In this document: one piece after another, positions 21,206-32,266 of the stretch | Layout: each line of letters opens with the position of its first letter | How positions within the stretch are numbered: position 1 is the first letter of the stretch | Assembly (NCBI GenBank): GCA_033032865.1 | Contig: JAWHQI010000121.1 | Location: forward strand, 3,348,001-3,412,000 | Origin: Dactylorhiza incarnata | Taxonomy: Eukaryota; Streptophyta; Magnoliopsida; Asparagales; Orchidaceae | Length of the DNA: 64,000 nt | Direction of reading: 5' to 3' | Notes under the pieces: model-generated | The model's input: only the letters and a program-made list of their open reading frames with translations | What the model was told of the DNA's origin: nothing | Databases searched by the model: none | Position numbers and translations under genes: made by a program

Positions 21206-21222
21206 CCCCGGCAATGGCGCCA
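21206..21222 (-). other. Primer binding site of E (tRNA-Asp)
   Basis: On the minus strand TGGCGCCATTGCCGGGG is complementary, with one mismatch, to the 3' end of plant tRNA-Asp (CCCCGGCAACGGCGCCA). It is separated from the LTR by six bases. This primer is typical of Tat/Athila-group elements. Confidence 0.85.
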
Positions 21223-22225
21223 AAAACTTGATGCGATAAATTCGGCAAGTGCACCGGTCGCGCAAGTAATAATAATGGGGAAAATCCCCGAGTGTCGGTC
21301 TCTTGAGGAACATAGTAAGGTGGAGTTAAATGTCGAGGAAGGACTTGAGATCGAAGTCCTGCGGTAGGTGGAATGCGGACGAAAGGGGTTTTGGGTTTTG
21401 CAAATAAAAGAAAATACTACTCCTACTCCTATGCAAAGCTTCGCTTGATGGGATGGAGACTAGGCAGGCCTTGAGCGCGCTGCGTCGCAAGGGCGGATGG
21501 ATGAGTAGGCAAGCGGAATCGAACAATGCAGGCCTTGAGCGCGCTGCTTCGTTAGGCGGGATGGAATACGGGCCGCGACGCCACGCTTCGGTAGGCGGAT
21601 GGACGAGTAGGCTAACGGATTGAGGGTCGCAATCACCTCATCGACAAGCACGCCACTAGCAATTGCTAGTGCGGCACACGAATCGTGACGGCGGGATGGG
21701 GGATGGAATGGAGCGCACCTCAAGCAACTCAAACAACAAACATTTCACATAGACATGAAATATATCAATACAAATAAGTTTAAGTGCAACTTCATCATAA
21801 TGTTAGTTCTGACTACATATACATCAATAAGAGAAGAATAAGGCAAGAAATCGACCGAATCCGAAGTCTCGTTGTAGATTCACGGTTGGAATCGCCGGGT
21901 TGTCAATCCGCGTCCAAGCTCGGTCCGCAACAACGTCCGGGGTAGAGAGAGCTGTCACAACTCTCCAATGGACCCGTCTTCTTCGTGTCACGATCCGGTA
22001 GAGGTTGCAAACTTCCTCTTGCTCGATGGAGATGGCGGCTAGATCTCTCTTTGAAGCTCTTGGATGAAGGAGGAGGCCGAGAGGAAACTCCGGCTCAAGA
22101 TTGGCGTGAAGAACAAGCTCGGAGCACCTCCAGATGGTGGACGACGATGGAGGGGCAAAACTAGGCGGAACTGCGCAAGAACATCGGAAAACGGCGGGGG
22201 TCCCAACCTAAATCGCGAGCAGGGC

Positions 22226-22233
22226 ATTTTATA
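22226..22233 (-). promoter_or_regulatory. TATA box of the right (5') E LTR
   Basis: TATAAAAT on the minus strand at the downstream edge of the hairpin array. This is the LTR that would drive the genomic transcript. Confidence 0.75.
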
Positions 22234-22266
22234 GGCGCTGGAATTAAACAGTGCGCACGGTCATTG

Positions 22267-22588
22267 GCGCACTACCAGTGGTCATGCGCACTAGAATTTG
22301 GTGATCGTGCGCTCTGCCTGGACGGAGCCTGCAAAGTCAGAAATTATAAAATAACATGTTCGCACGACCAGTGGCGCACGACCGGTGGTCGTGCGCACTA
22401 TCGTAGATGGTCGTGCGTAATGGTCGAAACAGAACTCCCAAAATTAATGATAAGTGCGCACGAACAGTGGCGCACGACCGGTGGTCGTGCGCACTAACGT
22501 CGATGGTCGTGCGCACTGCTCCAAACAGAACTCATAAAAAAGGCGTTAAGTGCGCACGATCAGTGGCGCACGACCAGTGGTCGTGCGC
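22267..22588 (-). repeat. U3 hairpin array of E, right LTR
   Basis: Four copies at 22267, 22374, 22470 and 22566 with the same spacings as in the left LTR. Copies two and three are perfect. Copy one has changes in both arms (ACTACC and GGTCATG). Confidence 0.88.
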
Positions 22589-22874
22589 AGTAGAGCCAGT
22601 GATCGTGCTCAGTGTTCCTGTGCAGAATTGCACCGGAAACACCTGCACGACTCCTGTTCTAGCGTACAACCACGAATCCAGCCACTGAAAGTGGCACCTA
22701 ACAGTGCATGAAAACTACTAATGAAGGTAAACATGAAATCACACCAAAATGGGCCAAAAAGTGCTCCTAGCCTAGAATGACCAATATGAGCAATAACAGG
22801 GCTAAAGTGCAGTGAAATGACTAAATAAACGGCCCAGATGAGTCCAAAAAAGTGTATATGATCAGGACTCATCA

Positions 22875-23265
22875 GGTATCCCGGATAAAGAAGCAGAAAA
22901 AGATGGATCCCCGCTACCTAGGCCCATATCAAGTCATAGAAAGGATTGGCCCGGTTGCATATAGACTAGCTCTGCCAGCTGAGTTGGGAAATCTTCACGA
23001 CGTATTTCACGTCTCCTCACTAAGACGTGTCCTTCGCCAACCAGATCAACATCTTTCCGCACCACCAGCATCAGTGCAATCTGACCGATCCGTCCAACTC
23101 GAACCAGTGCAGATAGTAGATTCCAAGATCAAAGAACAGTAAAACAAAACATCACGATGGTCAAGATTTTATGGTTAAACTGTGGACGCGAGGAGTTTAC
23201 CTGGGAACCAGAGACGCTCGTTCGGAAAAAATACCCGGCACTCTTTCCCAAGGTATGTCTTTTGA
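22875..23265 (+). pseudogene. pol: C-terminal integrase and chromodomain of element C
   Basis: This resumes the integrase of C after E. It begins with the duplicated GGTAT, then MDPRYLGPYQVIERIGP, YRLALPAELGNLHDVFHV and SSLRRVLRQPDQH, followed by LEPVQIVDSKIKEQ at a stop near 23140. After a frameshift, the end of a chromodomain is recognisable (VKILWLNCGREE, then FTWEPETLVRKKYPALFP) at about 23155-23260. Chromodomains bind modified histone tails and steer integration to heterochromatin. The domain is split, so it is not functional here. Confidence 0.85.
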
Positions 23266-23420
23266 ACCCCCTACTTTAGGCAATTTTCGAGGATGAAAAT
23301 CCCTTTATTTTTTTTGGATTGTAACATCCCGACTTTTATTGGGTCACTAGACCCTAGTGAGCCCAATAAAAGTAGGTCCAAATGATAAAAAGTGACCTGA
23401 TATAGGATTGTGTACTAGGA

Positions 23421-23860
23421 TACTCCGATTTGACTTCCGTCAGTTCTGTTAGACTCGTATAATCGATACGAGTGTAATAGAACTCGTTCCACTCCAATTC
23501 GAGGTCGTTTGGAGAAAATGACCGTTTTAAGTATCGTTGTGCGCCGCAACTAAGTCGTTGGGGTACAGTGACCAAATGTACTCCGATTTGACTTCTGTTA
23601 GTTCCATTAGACTCATATAATCGATACGAGCGTGATGGACTCGTTCCATTCCAATCTGAGGCCATTTGGAGAAAACGATCGATTTAAGTATTATTGTGCG
23701 TCGCAACTAAGTCGTTGGGGTACAGTGACCAAATGTACTCCGATTTGACTTCCGTCAGTTCCGTTAGACTCGTATAACCGATACGAGTGTAATGGAACTC
23801 GTTCCATTTCAATCCGAGGTCATGCGGAGAATATGCCCATTTTGGATTATGCAGACCGCC
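23421..23860 (+). repeat. U3 tandem repeat of C with internal palindrome
   Basis: Two full ~157-bp units and a partial third begin TACTCCGATTTGACTT at 23421, 23579 and 23736. Each contains an inverted repeat ACTCGTAT-(5 nt)-ATACGAGT or a close variant. The position upstream of the TATA box suggests an enhancer-like repeat. Confidence 0.85.
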
Positions 23861-24190
23861 TCGACACAACGCATGAAATACTGAGCGCACAAACTCAGAA
23901 TCGGCCCGGCGAATCGCGATGGACCCCCGGGACCATGGAGGACCTCACCTAAGTTGACTTTGGTCAATCCCCCTCCCCCCCAAAACTTGAAAGTTGTGAA
24001 AAAAGAGGAGACAAGGTGGGGGGGGGGGGGGGGGGGAGGAGAGAGGATCTCCTCCCCCAAGGGGGAGGGGGCTTCCCATGAGTGGGCAACCATTAGGGTA
24101 GTTGAGGGGAGTGGGGGGGATATCTCCCCCCACCCACACTCCCTTTAGTCCCACATTATGGGTAAAGGGAGGGAGGGCCCCCTCCTCCTC

Positions 24191-24198
24191 TATAAAAG
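24191..24198 (+). promoter_or_regulatory. TATA box of the C 3' LTR
   Basis: TATAAAAG sits between GC-rich flanks. Transcription would start about 30 bp downstream, near the CTGGACTCACACACC sequence. The predicted U3 is therefore about 0.9 kb and R/U5 about 2.7 kb. Confidence 0.75.
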
Positions 24199-25718
24199 GA
24201 GGGGCCCAGTCCCTTGCCTGGACTCACACACCACTTTGCCTCCTCCTCCTCCTCCCCTGCCGGCCAGCCCTCCCCCTCACCTACCAGAGACCTTCCCAGC
24301 CGAGCCATCGCCACCACTTTCCCCACCATGGCCAGTCGCCCCTCAGCCTCTCAATCCCCTCCAACCCAGGTAGAACCCTCTCCCTCCTCCTTCCTACCTC
24401 CCCGAGGTAAGCCGACCGCCCCGTACCCCCCGTCGCCGGAGCGCCGCCAGCCCCACCCCAAACCATGCCCAGGTTTATGTGGGAGAGCCGGTCCCCACCC
24501 GGGGACCAGAGCTCCGACGGGAGGAGGTGACAGGGCCGCCGGAGGATGCGCCTCCGGCGGCACCCGTGCCGCTCTCCGCCCTCACCGTTTCCTGTATGTG
24601 GTAAAGCCACCCCGACAGTGGCCAGCGGCGCCAGGCCACCGGACCCCCGCCGGAGGTTAGCCCCCTCCCCGACGCCCCATCCAGAGGTGGCAGGGGAGGC
24701 TCCCCCAGTGGGGGAGGTGGCGCAACAAGCCATCTTGGCGCAACAAGCCTGCATGGCACATGCCGGCTGCGCCCCCTTTTATTCAGTTTTTCCGGCGGTG
24801 GCCGGTGGCGCCAGGCCGCCGGACTACCACCGGAGTGGTCGGCGGCCCCTGCGCACCGGCCGGGAGCAGCGCTAGCCCCAGCCGGCCACTGCCCGGCGGT
24901 GGCAGCGGCCGCCTCCCTCTAGGATAGCGGGAGCCGTCCGATCTCCTCTAAGAGATCGGGCAGTTCCCCTTTCCTTAAATCCTGCCCCCACCTCCACTTA
25001 CCTGCCCCCCATAGCGGATCCGCTGTAGATCCGCTGTGGGGACCCCAGGAGGGCGCACGTTGCAGCGCCCCCTGCTCTCTCTCCTTTCCTCTATCCGCAC
25101 CTCCTGTATTTTTTGAGGGTTAATGGGGCAGTTTTGGCAAAAACACCCAACATGAAAAATGTTCCCCACTCAGAGGGGCACCTCCTGTTTTTTTTTTGAG
25201 ATTTTTAGGGGAAGTTTTGTTATTTTTAAGCCCAAATGAATTTGGAAAATTGCCCAAAAATTATAGGCTCTAATTTAGGGTATTTTGCAATTACTATCAA
25301 AGTTTGAAGGTGTGACCTTTTCTTTTGGTCCTTTAAAGGTCTTTTACGAGCAAAATAAACGCCCGAAAGTGAGCAAAATTAATTGGGATAAATTAGCGGA
25401 CTCGCGACGCGTATTTTAGTTACGTAGTAAAATTATGCGTATCGATATAAGGAATCGACTAAGTTAAAAGTTTCGATGCGAAATTTGGGTCGCAATTGTG
25501 AGGCGACACTGCAAATTCAATAACGTCAAGATATTTAAGATGTGGACCCAAGGCACACGAAATATAAGTAATCTCATAAAATCTAAGTAAGCTCCTATGA
25601 ATGGAGAAAAGACCCCTATGAACGGGGATCGAATGGAACTTCCTCCTAAGAATAGAGTTGACATTGAAGCCTCATGTTATGGAGTGATTGGATTACTAAC
25701 CCTTTTATTTATTATGCT

Positions 25719-25945
25719 CTCCAGTCTCGTACTGGTCCTGCATTTACTTTCTGCATTTATTCTTTAAATCAAGTCTCGCACTGGCCCCCTACTTTTTCTT
25801 TCTGTTTATGCTTTTAGTAATCCAGTCACGCACAGGTCCCCTTACTTATATTTCTGTTCGTACATTTCCAGTAATCCAGTGTCGCACTAGTCCTATATTT
25901 ACTGCTTTTTGTACTTTAAATTCTCCAGTCTCGTACTGGTCCTGA
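25719..25945 (+). repeat. Array of five small hairpins in R/U5 of C
   Basis: Five degenerate repeats about 50 bp apart each hold a core like CCAGTCTCGTACTGG (stem CCAGT/ACTGG). Variants include AAGTCTCGCACTGG, CCAGTCACGCACAGG and CCAGTGTCGCACTAG. They lie downstream of the TATA box, so they would be transcribed into the 5' leader. Confidence 0.75.
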
Positions 25946-26915
25946 TATTTCGGCCCCTGCTTGCGTCCTTTCTTACTGCTTATCACCATTCCGAACTCGC
26001 AGTTTTGCCTCCATTGGTCGGCCTAAATCCTGGAATTGCCGGATGTCGCTCACATCCAGTTAGTACACCAAGTTGTACGGGAGGGCCTGAATGATACAGT
26101 ACGACTACATTCAGAAGTGGTAGGACTGGCCACTATTACCGATGGACACATCGGTGAGGCCCGCGGGGTTTGCAACCCCGCTTGAAGCGAAGCGGTCCAA
26201 GCTGTGTCGATACATGGTTTTTGTGCATGCAGGTTTGAATACCTGGGTGCGAGTGTGCGTGAGATAATAATGCCTTTATTACGTACTGCGCATCTATGTC
26301 ACCTTGTGGATATTATGGTTGGTAGGCCCTATAGATATATATATATGTATATATGTTTGCCTGTTGCTAACCCTCTACCTTGCTTCGGCTATTTATTCCT
26401 GTACTTTAGCCCGCCCCCAGGATATGGATCCGGGGAGGGAATGTATTTTCTACTTAGCTCTGTGACTAATGGTTATTCTTATAACTAATCACAGGAGATG
26501 GGACAGTGCGAAGCCCCCGCACCGTAAGACGAGTTACCGACCTTTGAGATGGCCCGATCGGATACTCCAGCCTCGCCCCCTGTCTTCCGCGATGTGAGTC
26601 CTAGAATATATGACTAGCTTAGGAGCATTTTGTTATAGTTATGTGTAGCCCCCGAGGCAGATGTTGTAAACAATAGGCTTCGGCTTTTTCTCTTTATGTA
26701 AATATAAGTTGTGTGCTTAGTTTTCCTATTTGATTGCTCCCGCTATGTGATTCTAGTGTATTGTTGTGATTCTTGTGCCTGACAAGGCGACCACTCAGTG
26801 CTTGAGAGGGTGGGCCATTGCCACCCGGGAAGCACTAGTGGCCGTCCATCGGCAGTAAGATCCCCCCTCCCTAAACTGGGTTCAGTTTTGGGGAGGGGGG
26901 GGGGGGGTTCTTACA

Positions 26916-28485
26916 CCTCGCCTATGGATACGATGGCCACATTGCCAATGGATACAATGAACCTCGCCTGTTGGAGCGAAAGGTGACTCATCGGCGGCAA
27001 CGAACCAAATTTTGGTCTCCGAGGCCTTGTCCGCTATCAATTTTTGAGCTCACTGCGAGGGTGCTCCCATTCGCGACATCCTCAATCACGATTGGAAGAA
27101 AAGACAAAAGAGGAAGAAGATGACTAAGGCCTTGGCTTTGAAAGCCCAAGGCCTTGGCGAGGCAAAGTTGTCTTAGGAGGGAGACGGGCCTCCAACAAAG
27201 AAGACCGCCTCTACCACAACTTTTGACTCGCTCCTGGATCTTCGTCTGGAGCCAGCATGGAGCTAATCTCAAGCTCGCATTCGATCTACTAAGTCTTGCT
27301 TTGACCTTGCCGCTAACCCTTCTCTTTACCTGTTGTTCCTTCAGGGCACTTTTGGGTCCGACACAGACCTGTTTATAAGCGACTACGACGTCGCCATCAC
27401 CTCACGAGGTGGAAACTATGAAGCTCGTTTGGGTGAGGCGATGACTGTCCTCATCGCCTTACCCGGTGAGTAGGCCACTTCGTTTGAGGAATTATTCTTC
27501 TATTGCTATCTAGGCTTCTTGCAACATGCATTTCTGGCGAGGTCTCCTCAACCTCGCCTATAACTGAGAAGATTCCTCTGGCAACTCCACCAGAGGCGAG
27601 GTTGCCTTCCCTTTGAGCCGATGGAGTAGACAAGGAGCTATCACCAAATTTGAAGCATGCTCACTTCTTGGTGGAGCTCGCTGCCACCAGCAGCCTGCTT
27701 ATCGTGGGTGGGTTGTCTTCTTGATGGCTCCCTAAGACCACTTTGATCGCTATGTCCACTAATGATGTGACGTCGACCGCAAATCCTCCTGTCGGGAAGT
27801 GCATACCCCTGAAACCTACTGGTCATACACCACATGGAGATCACATACTATCTGTAGTGGATCCTTCTCCAGCTTAGTTGCGGACTTGCGAACTCCCAGG
27901 GATGCGATCTCCTTGGGTGTGCTGTCATCAAACCCTTGTCTTGTGGGAAGGAGCCTGATGGGCCGTCTCGCTCGGTATTGCGAGCCTATCGGGTTACGCC
28001 GTCAACTTGGTTAATTCATCCACTTCGTCTCTTCTTTAGACAGTGAGTTCTTCGCCAACCAGGGCAATTCCTTTGGTAAGTTCAAGATGCATAACTGAAG
28101 AATTTGGCTGCGAGCAAGTCAAACTGCCATTTGATCCCCATAGAATCTCGTCTATCTACGACGGAGGAGTTCGAGTCCTGGCTCGAGAGTGCTGAATACA
28201 AGTACTTTGACTTCTAGGGTCTGGAAAGGCAGATGGTCAAAGTGGAGCATCACCAGCAGCAACTAGAGGACAAAATCCACAATCTCTTTAGGAGTGCGGG
28301 ACTTCCTGGGGACATGGCGAGGATGACAGACCATGTTTACTAGACCGAAGATATCATCTGCCATCACATCGAGAGCTTGCAAAAGGTTTAAGATGAGCTC
28401 AGGGCTGCACATTAGGTTGGTTGGAGGCCCACCTACGTCTCGGCCTTACAACGTCGCGACCCCTTCATAGCACCCTGAGTGCCTC
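26916..28485 (+). pseudogene. D1a: decayed C-terminal coiled-coil gene of a gypsy-type element
   Basis: No intact ORF is present. The clearest coding text is at about 28135-28480: TTEEFESWLESAEYKYFDF, LERQMVKVEHHQQQLEDKI, NLFRSAGLPGDMARMTDHV, then HHIESLQKV and DELRAAH, with stops between. It resembles the minus-strand product encoded in K (MGEASLLEEHIRRGEDHL, EKSLERACEDLRAA), so both appear to come from the same sort of plant retroelement protein. GT...AG-like junctions (for example near 28077) suggest a multi-exon gene. A near-perfect inverted repeat, AAGGCCTTGG/CCAAGGCCTT, lies at 27125-27156. After 28485 comes a T-rich stretch that could be a 3' UTR. Function is not known. Confidence 0.55.
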
Positions 28486-28960
28486 ACCTAGAATGCTTTT
28501 TTTCTTTCATTTGTAATTTGTATTCATATGTTAAAGAAAGATGTTTTTAATAATGCTGCGAGGCGGTTTTATGCTTCATTTGTTCTTACATTATTGTGTT
28601 ATTTTGTAATGTTTTGTTTTTAGCTCGGTTACCGACCTCGCCAGTTGGCGAGATCCTTGCTGTAGTTCAAAACGAGTTCGCATCATGTATGTCATCTCGC
28701 AGAGCTTTTGGCCACAGCAGGATACCTAATTTATTTATGTTGACAACCTCATCAGCCTGCAAGCTCGCTAAACCTCGCTTGATTATGCCCTACGCTTATT
28801 GCTCCGAGGACTGTTAGCCGGACTGCGCTATGTGGGTGGTTAGACTTAATAAATAGGGGACCCCCTAACCGAATTTATTATGCTTCTTCATTGACCGAAC
28901 TCCTTCCTGCGATGCGAGCGTTCTAGGTCATCTTTAGTTCTCTCCGCGACCTTTCATATT
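28486..28960 (+). other. Spacer within D1, no clear feature
   Basis: Between the two D1 coding relics I see AT-rich DNA, then GC-richer DNA with short chance ORFs. No repeat or motif stands out. Confidence 0.5.
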
Positions 28961-28965
28961 GCCGA

Positions 28966-29544
28966 GATGGGTTCCCTTGGAGGAGAGACAGAGGGTTTCC
29001 ACCATTGCGCGACTAACTTTACCGTGTATAACTGCCTCAAATCCACGACCTCCATGGAAAAGCTCGCCCTCTTTAGGAAGAAACATCTGCCCACCGGGTG
29101 TACAACTCGCCGAGCTGAGCAGGGTGTGCACCTTAATAATTTCTTCACTGACGAGCCTGTGATGCCCCTGGCCCATTTCAATGTCGGGCTTCGCATCCCT
29201 CTCTAGATAGAGGCCTAAAAGGTCCTTAATCACCATTTCATCATCCTCACCCAGGTCAAACCTAATGGGATCTCGGCCGTCATGTCCCTAATCTATTTCT
29301 TGCGCGAAACTGGGGTCATCTTCGACTTCACTGTCTTCCGTAAGTTGCTGACCATGAAGACAACTCCCAATGAGGTCGCCTATTTCAGCGTGCTCTCCTT
29401 GATGGTTAAGGAGACACATAAGAAGGTTCACAAGTGGAACCACAAGTTCGTGATGGTGCGAGGTGCCTTCAGTTTGGCACCCTTCCGACCGGTTCAGAAG
29501 GATGCGACGTTCTGCAAACCACCTCACATTCCCAAGGAGCCTCT

Positions 29545-29548
<4 letters not shown>
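28966..29548 (+). pseudogene. D1b: putative gypsy-type transposon (Transposase_28-like) domain
   Basis: The reading starts MGSLGGETEGFHHC and includes FRKKHLPTGCTTRRAEQ, LAHFNVGLRIPL, LNHHFIILTQVKPNGISAV, LIYFLRETGVIFDFTVFRK, then KVHKWNHKFVMVRGAF. This is the N-terminal region found in many plant proteins annotated as putative gypsy type transposon (PF04195-like). In-frame stops occur near 29203 and 29217. It ends in a (CT)30 microsatellite. Such genes typically lie in Tat-lineage and related elements. I assign the family from text recall, not a search. Confidence 0.6.

Positions 29549-29608
<60 letters not shown>
29549..29608. repeat. (CT)30 microsatellite
   Basis: Sixty bases of uninterrupted CT lie at the end of the D1b coding relic. 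Confidence 0.97.
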
Positions 29609-29612
<4 letters not shown>

Positions 29613-29754
29613 GAAGCAATTAGATTTCATCCAGCTATGATGTCACATGGAAAAAACTCGCCTACATTGACGCGAACATAGGTACAAGTGAGCCCTTCTA
29701 GTGAGCCAATACATTAGCAAACCGAATGAAGACTTCTAACGTCATCTATTTTTT

Positions 29755-30000
29755 GCAGGACTTTGCACACTTCCTGGCAGGGCGAACGTTGGCGGAGATA
29801 GGCCCTCGTATGAGGAGAGGGCTCCACCTCCTCCTCCTTTGTACATCGAGCCGATCTTGGTGGATGAGGATGATCCTCATTGTCGAAAGTGCAAGAGGTT
29901 GATGAGCTCGGCAGTGTGCTCTGCTGAGCCGTCAAAGAAACTTAAAAAGGAGATCACTTACAGAAACCTTGACGAGACCGCCCATGCTGAACGTAAGTAC
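29755..30000 (+). pseudogene. D1c: downstream exon-like relic of D1
   Basis: The text APPPPPLYIEPILVDEDDP, then CRKCKRLMSSAVCSAEPSK and KLKKEITYRNLDETAHAE, stays open from about 29760 to a GTAAGT splice-donor-like site near 29994. It follows an AG-type acceptor context (TTTTTTGCAGGA, 29750-29760). I read it as a further exon of the D1 gene. I do not recognise a domain. From 30000 to 30235 only short, stop-rich frames remain. Confidence 0.45.
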
Positions 30001-30235
30001 TCTGAGTCCCATCATCATTTTGGGCGCGACGTTGAGGTGATGGACATTGCCGACAAACCCTTGCTTGTGTGGGGGTTGGTCTCATAGATGAGTTGACTTT
30101 CACTCCAGTAGGAGAGATGGCCATCGTATCTGCCGGAGAGGTGTTCTTCTTCTCATTATACATGATCCGGGGTGTGCATTTTAGGGGCCCTCAATCTCTA
30201 TTTATGAGGGGAGTAAAGACCCCTTAGCTCTGCAT

Positions 30236-30856
30236 ATGTTATCTCACCGAATAGGGGTTGGACGATTCTTTTTGAGCTTTAGGCAAACTCAGAAAGAGTG
30301 CACTGGATTCACTATAGGCATAGCCCCTTTCACTATGTGGGTAAACTTTAAGACGCAGCTACATAAGCGATATGTTCCACTGGACTATCTACAAACTCTT
30401 TATCGAAGGTTCTATAACCTTTGTCAGGATAAGCTTTTCGTGGACAAGTACACACATGAGTTCTTAGTGCTGCAGTCTAGGCTAGATCATCATGAGAAGG
30501 ATGACATGACAGTGTCCCGTTATCTGAACGGGCTCCATTATGCTATTAGGGATGAGCTAGAGTTGCACGACTTTAGAGATTTCGTGAAGTGTCTAGTAGA
30601 GCCCGTAGAGTAGGGGCCACACTTCTGAAGAGGACATATGAGCATAGGTATATTGATAGACCTACCTCGAGCATCACTACCACTATACCCACTTATAAGA
30701 TTTCAGATCCCCCTCATCCTCATGTCACCACTGGGACCCCGACTCCTCCCACTGGCCTCTCCTAGGGTAATGAGCCTATTGGGTCCAAGCCCAACATTGG
30801 AGTATTCCGATGTTTCAAGTGTATGGAGCCTGGGCACAAATAGTCTCAGTGCCCGC
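30236..30856 (+). pseudogene. gag: D2 gag: gypsy capsid core and zinc knuckle
   Basis: Open from about 30236 to 30613, then broken. The gag core is clear: FKTQLHKRYVPLDYLQTLY, FYNLCQDKLFVDKYTHEFL, VLQSRLDHHEKDDMTVSRY, LHYAIRDELELHDFRDF. After a frameshift near 30611 the other frame gives a Thr/Pro-rich linker, then a knuckle with CFKCMEPGHK, a TAG codon and SQC at about 30810-30853. Element F then interrupts the sequence three bases later. The protease of the same element resumes after 38939. Confidence 0.82.
30852..30856. repeat. Left target-site duplication of F (CCCGC)
   Basis: Perfectly repeated at 38935-38939, immediately after F's right LTR. Confidence 0.93.
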
Positions 30857-31570
30857 TGTTGAATCTATAGGCGCCCTTAGAGGGGGGGGGGGGTGAATAA
30901 GGGTTTTAAAATTTTCGAGATTATGAGAGAAAATAATTATGTGTTGCTACCGCCAGCGGTAGTGTTACCGCTCGGCGTTAGCGACATCGAAAATAATTTT
31001 ACGTTAGAACAATGGAAATCACTGAGTACTAATCATAGATGAAGAAACAAACATATTTTCATTAAATAATTAAGATTACAAAATCTTTTCCCAATGATGC
31101 TTGGAAAGAGGCGACGAATGAAAATCTTTTTTTGTTTTCTATACCGACCCTTCTATCAAGGACCAGTTGGCTTTAGCCTATCTCTCCCAAGATGAGGCCT
31201 CAACCCGCTCTAGCTAATCTATCCCCAGAAAGGCCTCGAGCACTCCCTAGATCTACTCCCTAGACCTAGTCTCCAACACAAGGCGAATTACTCCCTAAGT
31301 CCTACCCAGACCTAGTCGCCAACACAAGGCGAATTTCTCTACCGATTACAAAGATAAAAATACAAATACAAATAAAGATAAATTAAAAACTCCCTCAAAG
31401 AGAAGAACTTGATGTTTATGTAGATGCGATTGGATCGGTCTTCAAGTTCTTTGCGTTCACGAACGTTGACGAAGTTCTTTGGGCTGCTTAGAGAAGGCTC
31501 TCACGAGTGCTCTGAATATAGGCCTTCAATTCATTTTATTTTAGCAAACCACAATGGAGGAAGCACCTCT

Positions 31571-31579
31571 CTTTAAATA
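31571..31579 (-). promoter_or_regulatory. TATA-like box of the left F LTR
   Basis: TATTTAAAG on the minus strand lies between the U3 palindromes and the R region. The same word occurs in the right LTR. Confidence 0.55.
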
Positions 31580-31849
31580 GACTCATCAGCTACCGCCCGC
31601 GCTAGTACTACTGCCCCGCGGTAGTGACACGACACGCACATGGATCGTGGCAGTTAAGGTAACTTCTGAGCGTAAACGGTTGTAACAGCCTAGCGCGCCG
31701 TGGTAACACTATCACCGCGCGATAGCGAGATAGCCTTCCTTCAGCCAATATCTCCTTCCTCATTTGCCCCTCAAATTACGTGCAGACGTGAGGTTTCCAA
31801 AAGCTACCGCCGGGCGGTAAACATGCCGCGCCACGGTTGAGCATGAATT

Positions 31850-32075
31850 TTGTCGAGCAGCATTTTATTCGAACGGCAACTTGATTCGTCGATCTCTATT
31901 TCGTCGAGCGGGCACTAGCTCCAGCGATAGCGCAAATGCTCCGTGGTAGAGCATGCAGTTCGTCGAACGCCATGGTAGAGCAAGCAGTTCGTCGAACGGA
32001 AATTCATCGAATGCCAGTTCGTCGAACGCCAGTTCGTCGAACGCTGACTTCATTTCGTCGAACGCCAGTTCCATT
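31850..32075 (-). repeat. TTCGTCGAACG array in U3 of the left F LTR
   Basis: About eight degenerate units of the near-palindrome TTCGTCGAACG, some spaced 16-18 bp apart (31990-32075). The right LTR has one unit fewer (38520-38750), which accounts for most of the length difference between the LTRs. Confidence 0.8.
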
Positions 32076-32266
32076 CTCAGCGTTTTCTTCTCTGCGGTTG
32101 TTAACGCGGGGCGTTAGCACCTAACGCGAGCATTAGCTCTTTTTTCAGTAGAATCAAATACCTGCATACTATAGTACCTGCACACTATCAACACAAAACA
32201 AGTATGATCAAATACACTAGGATTTGTTATTGTCAAACTAAGAGATGCGGAAATCATGTTCCAACA

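Larger units (their letters stand above)
16432..22874 (-). mobile_element. Element E: young non-autonomous Tat/Athila-like retrotransposon
   Basis: The two LTRs (1659 and 1646 bp) are almost identical, differing by one 13-bp indel near 16637 and scattered substitutions. Ends are TGATG...CATCA with a perfect 5-bp target duplication in the integrase region of C. PBS (tRNA-Asp) is beside the right LTR and PPT beside the left, so the element reads on the minus strand. The 3.1-kb interior holds one ORF with two zinc knuckles and no protease, RT or integrase. It must borrow enzymes from an autonomous relative. Confidence 0.93.
21229..22874 (-). repeat. Right (5') LTR of E
   Basis: 1646 bp, nearly identical to 16432-18090. 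It lacks the 13-bp segment GCAATGCCGCTAT present in the left LTR. TG...CA ends are intact. Confidence 0.93.
10960..26915 (+). mobile_element. Element C: old Ty3/gypsy chromovirus, 5'-truncated
   Basis: In plus-strand order it has 5' LTR remnant, PBS, gag, protease, RT, RNase H, integrase with chromodomain, and 3' LTR. Domain order and chromodomain place it among chromoviruses, most like Tekay/Del. The 5' LTR begins only at the equivalent of position 25980 in the 3' LTR, because the B LTR truncates it, so no target duplication can be read. LTR copies differ by roughly 10%, with many transitions that look like decay of methylated CpG. Element E sits in its integrase C-terminal region. Confidence 0.88.
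23320..26915 (+). repeat. 3' LTR of element C
   Basis: 3596 bp, from TGTAACATCCC to CTTACA. U3 carries a ~157-bp tandem repeat (23421-23860), an inverted W-box pair (23952-23966), a G-run (24017-24036) and a TATA box. A GC-rich leader follows (24200-25100), and then a hairpin array (25719-25945). The last 936 bp match the 5' remnant. No classical PPT precedes it; the context TTGGAT before TGTAACATC resembles that of element G. Confidence 0.88.
30857..32266 (-). repeat. Left (3') LTR of F
   Basis: 1410 bp. U5 carries the G-run with GTGAATAAGGG and a palindrome pair around CTACCGCCAGCGGTAG. U3 (31580-32266) carries further GC palindromes and a degenerate array of TTCGTCGAACG units. Confidence 0.92.

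Noticed and set aside
24214..24875. Pro/Arg-rich ORFs on both strands in the GC-rich leader of C's 3' LTR
   Set aside because: High GC content gives overlapping open frames in several registers. No domain, start context or conservation distinguishes any of them.
29282..29681. Ser/Leu-repeat proteins at the (CT)30 tract
   Set aside because: The repeats are translations of the microsatellite in three frames.
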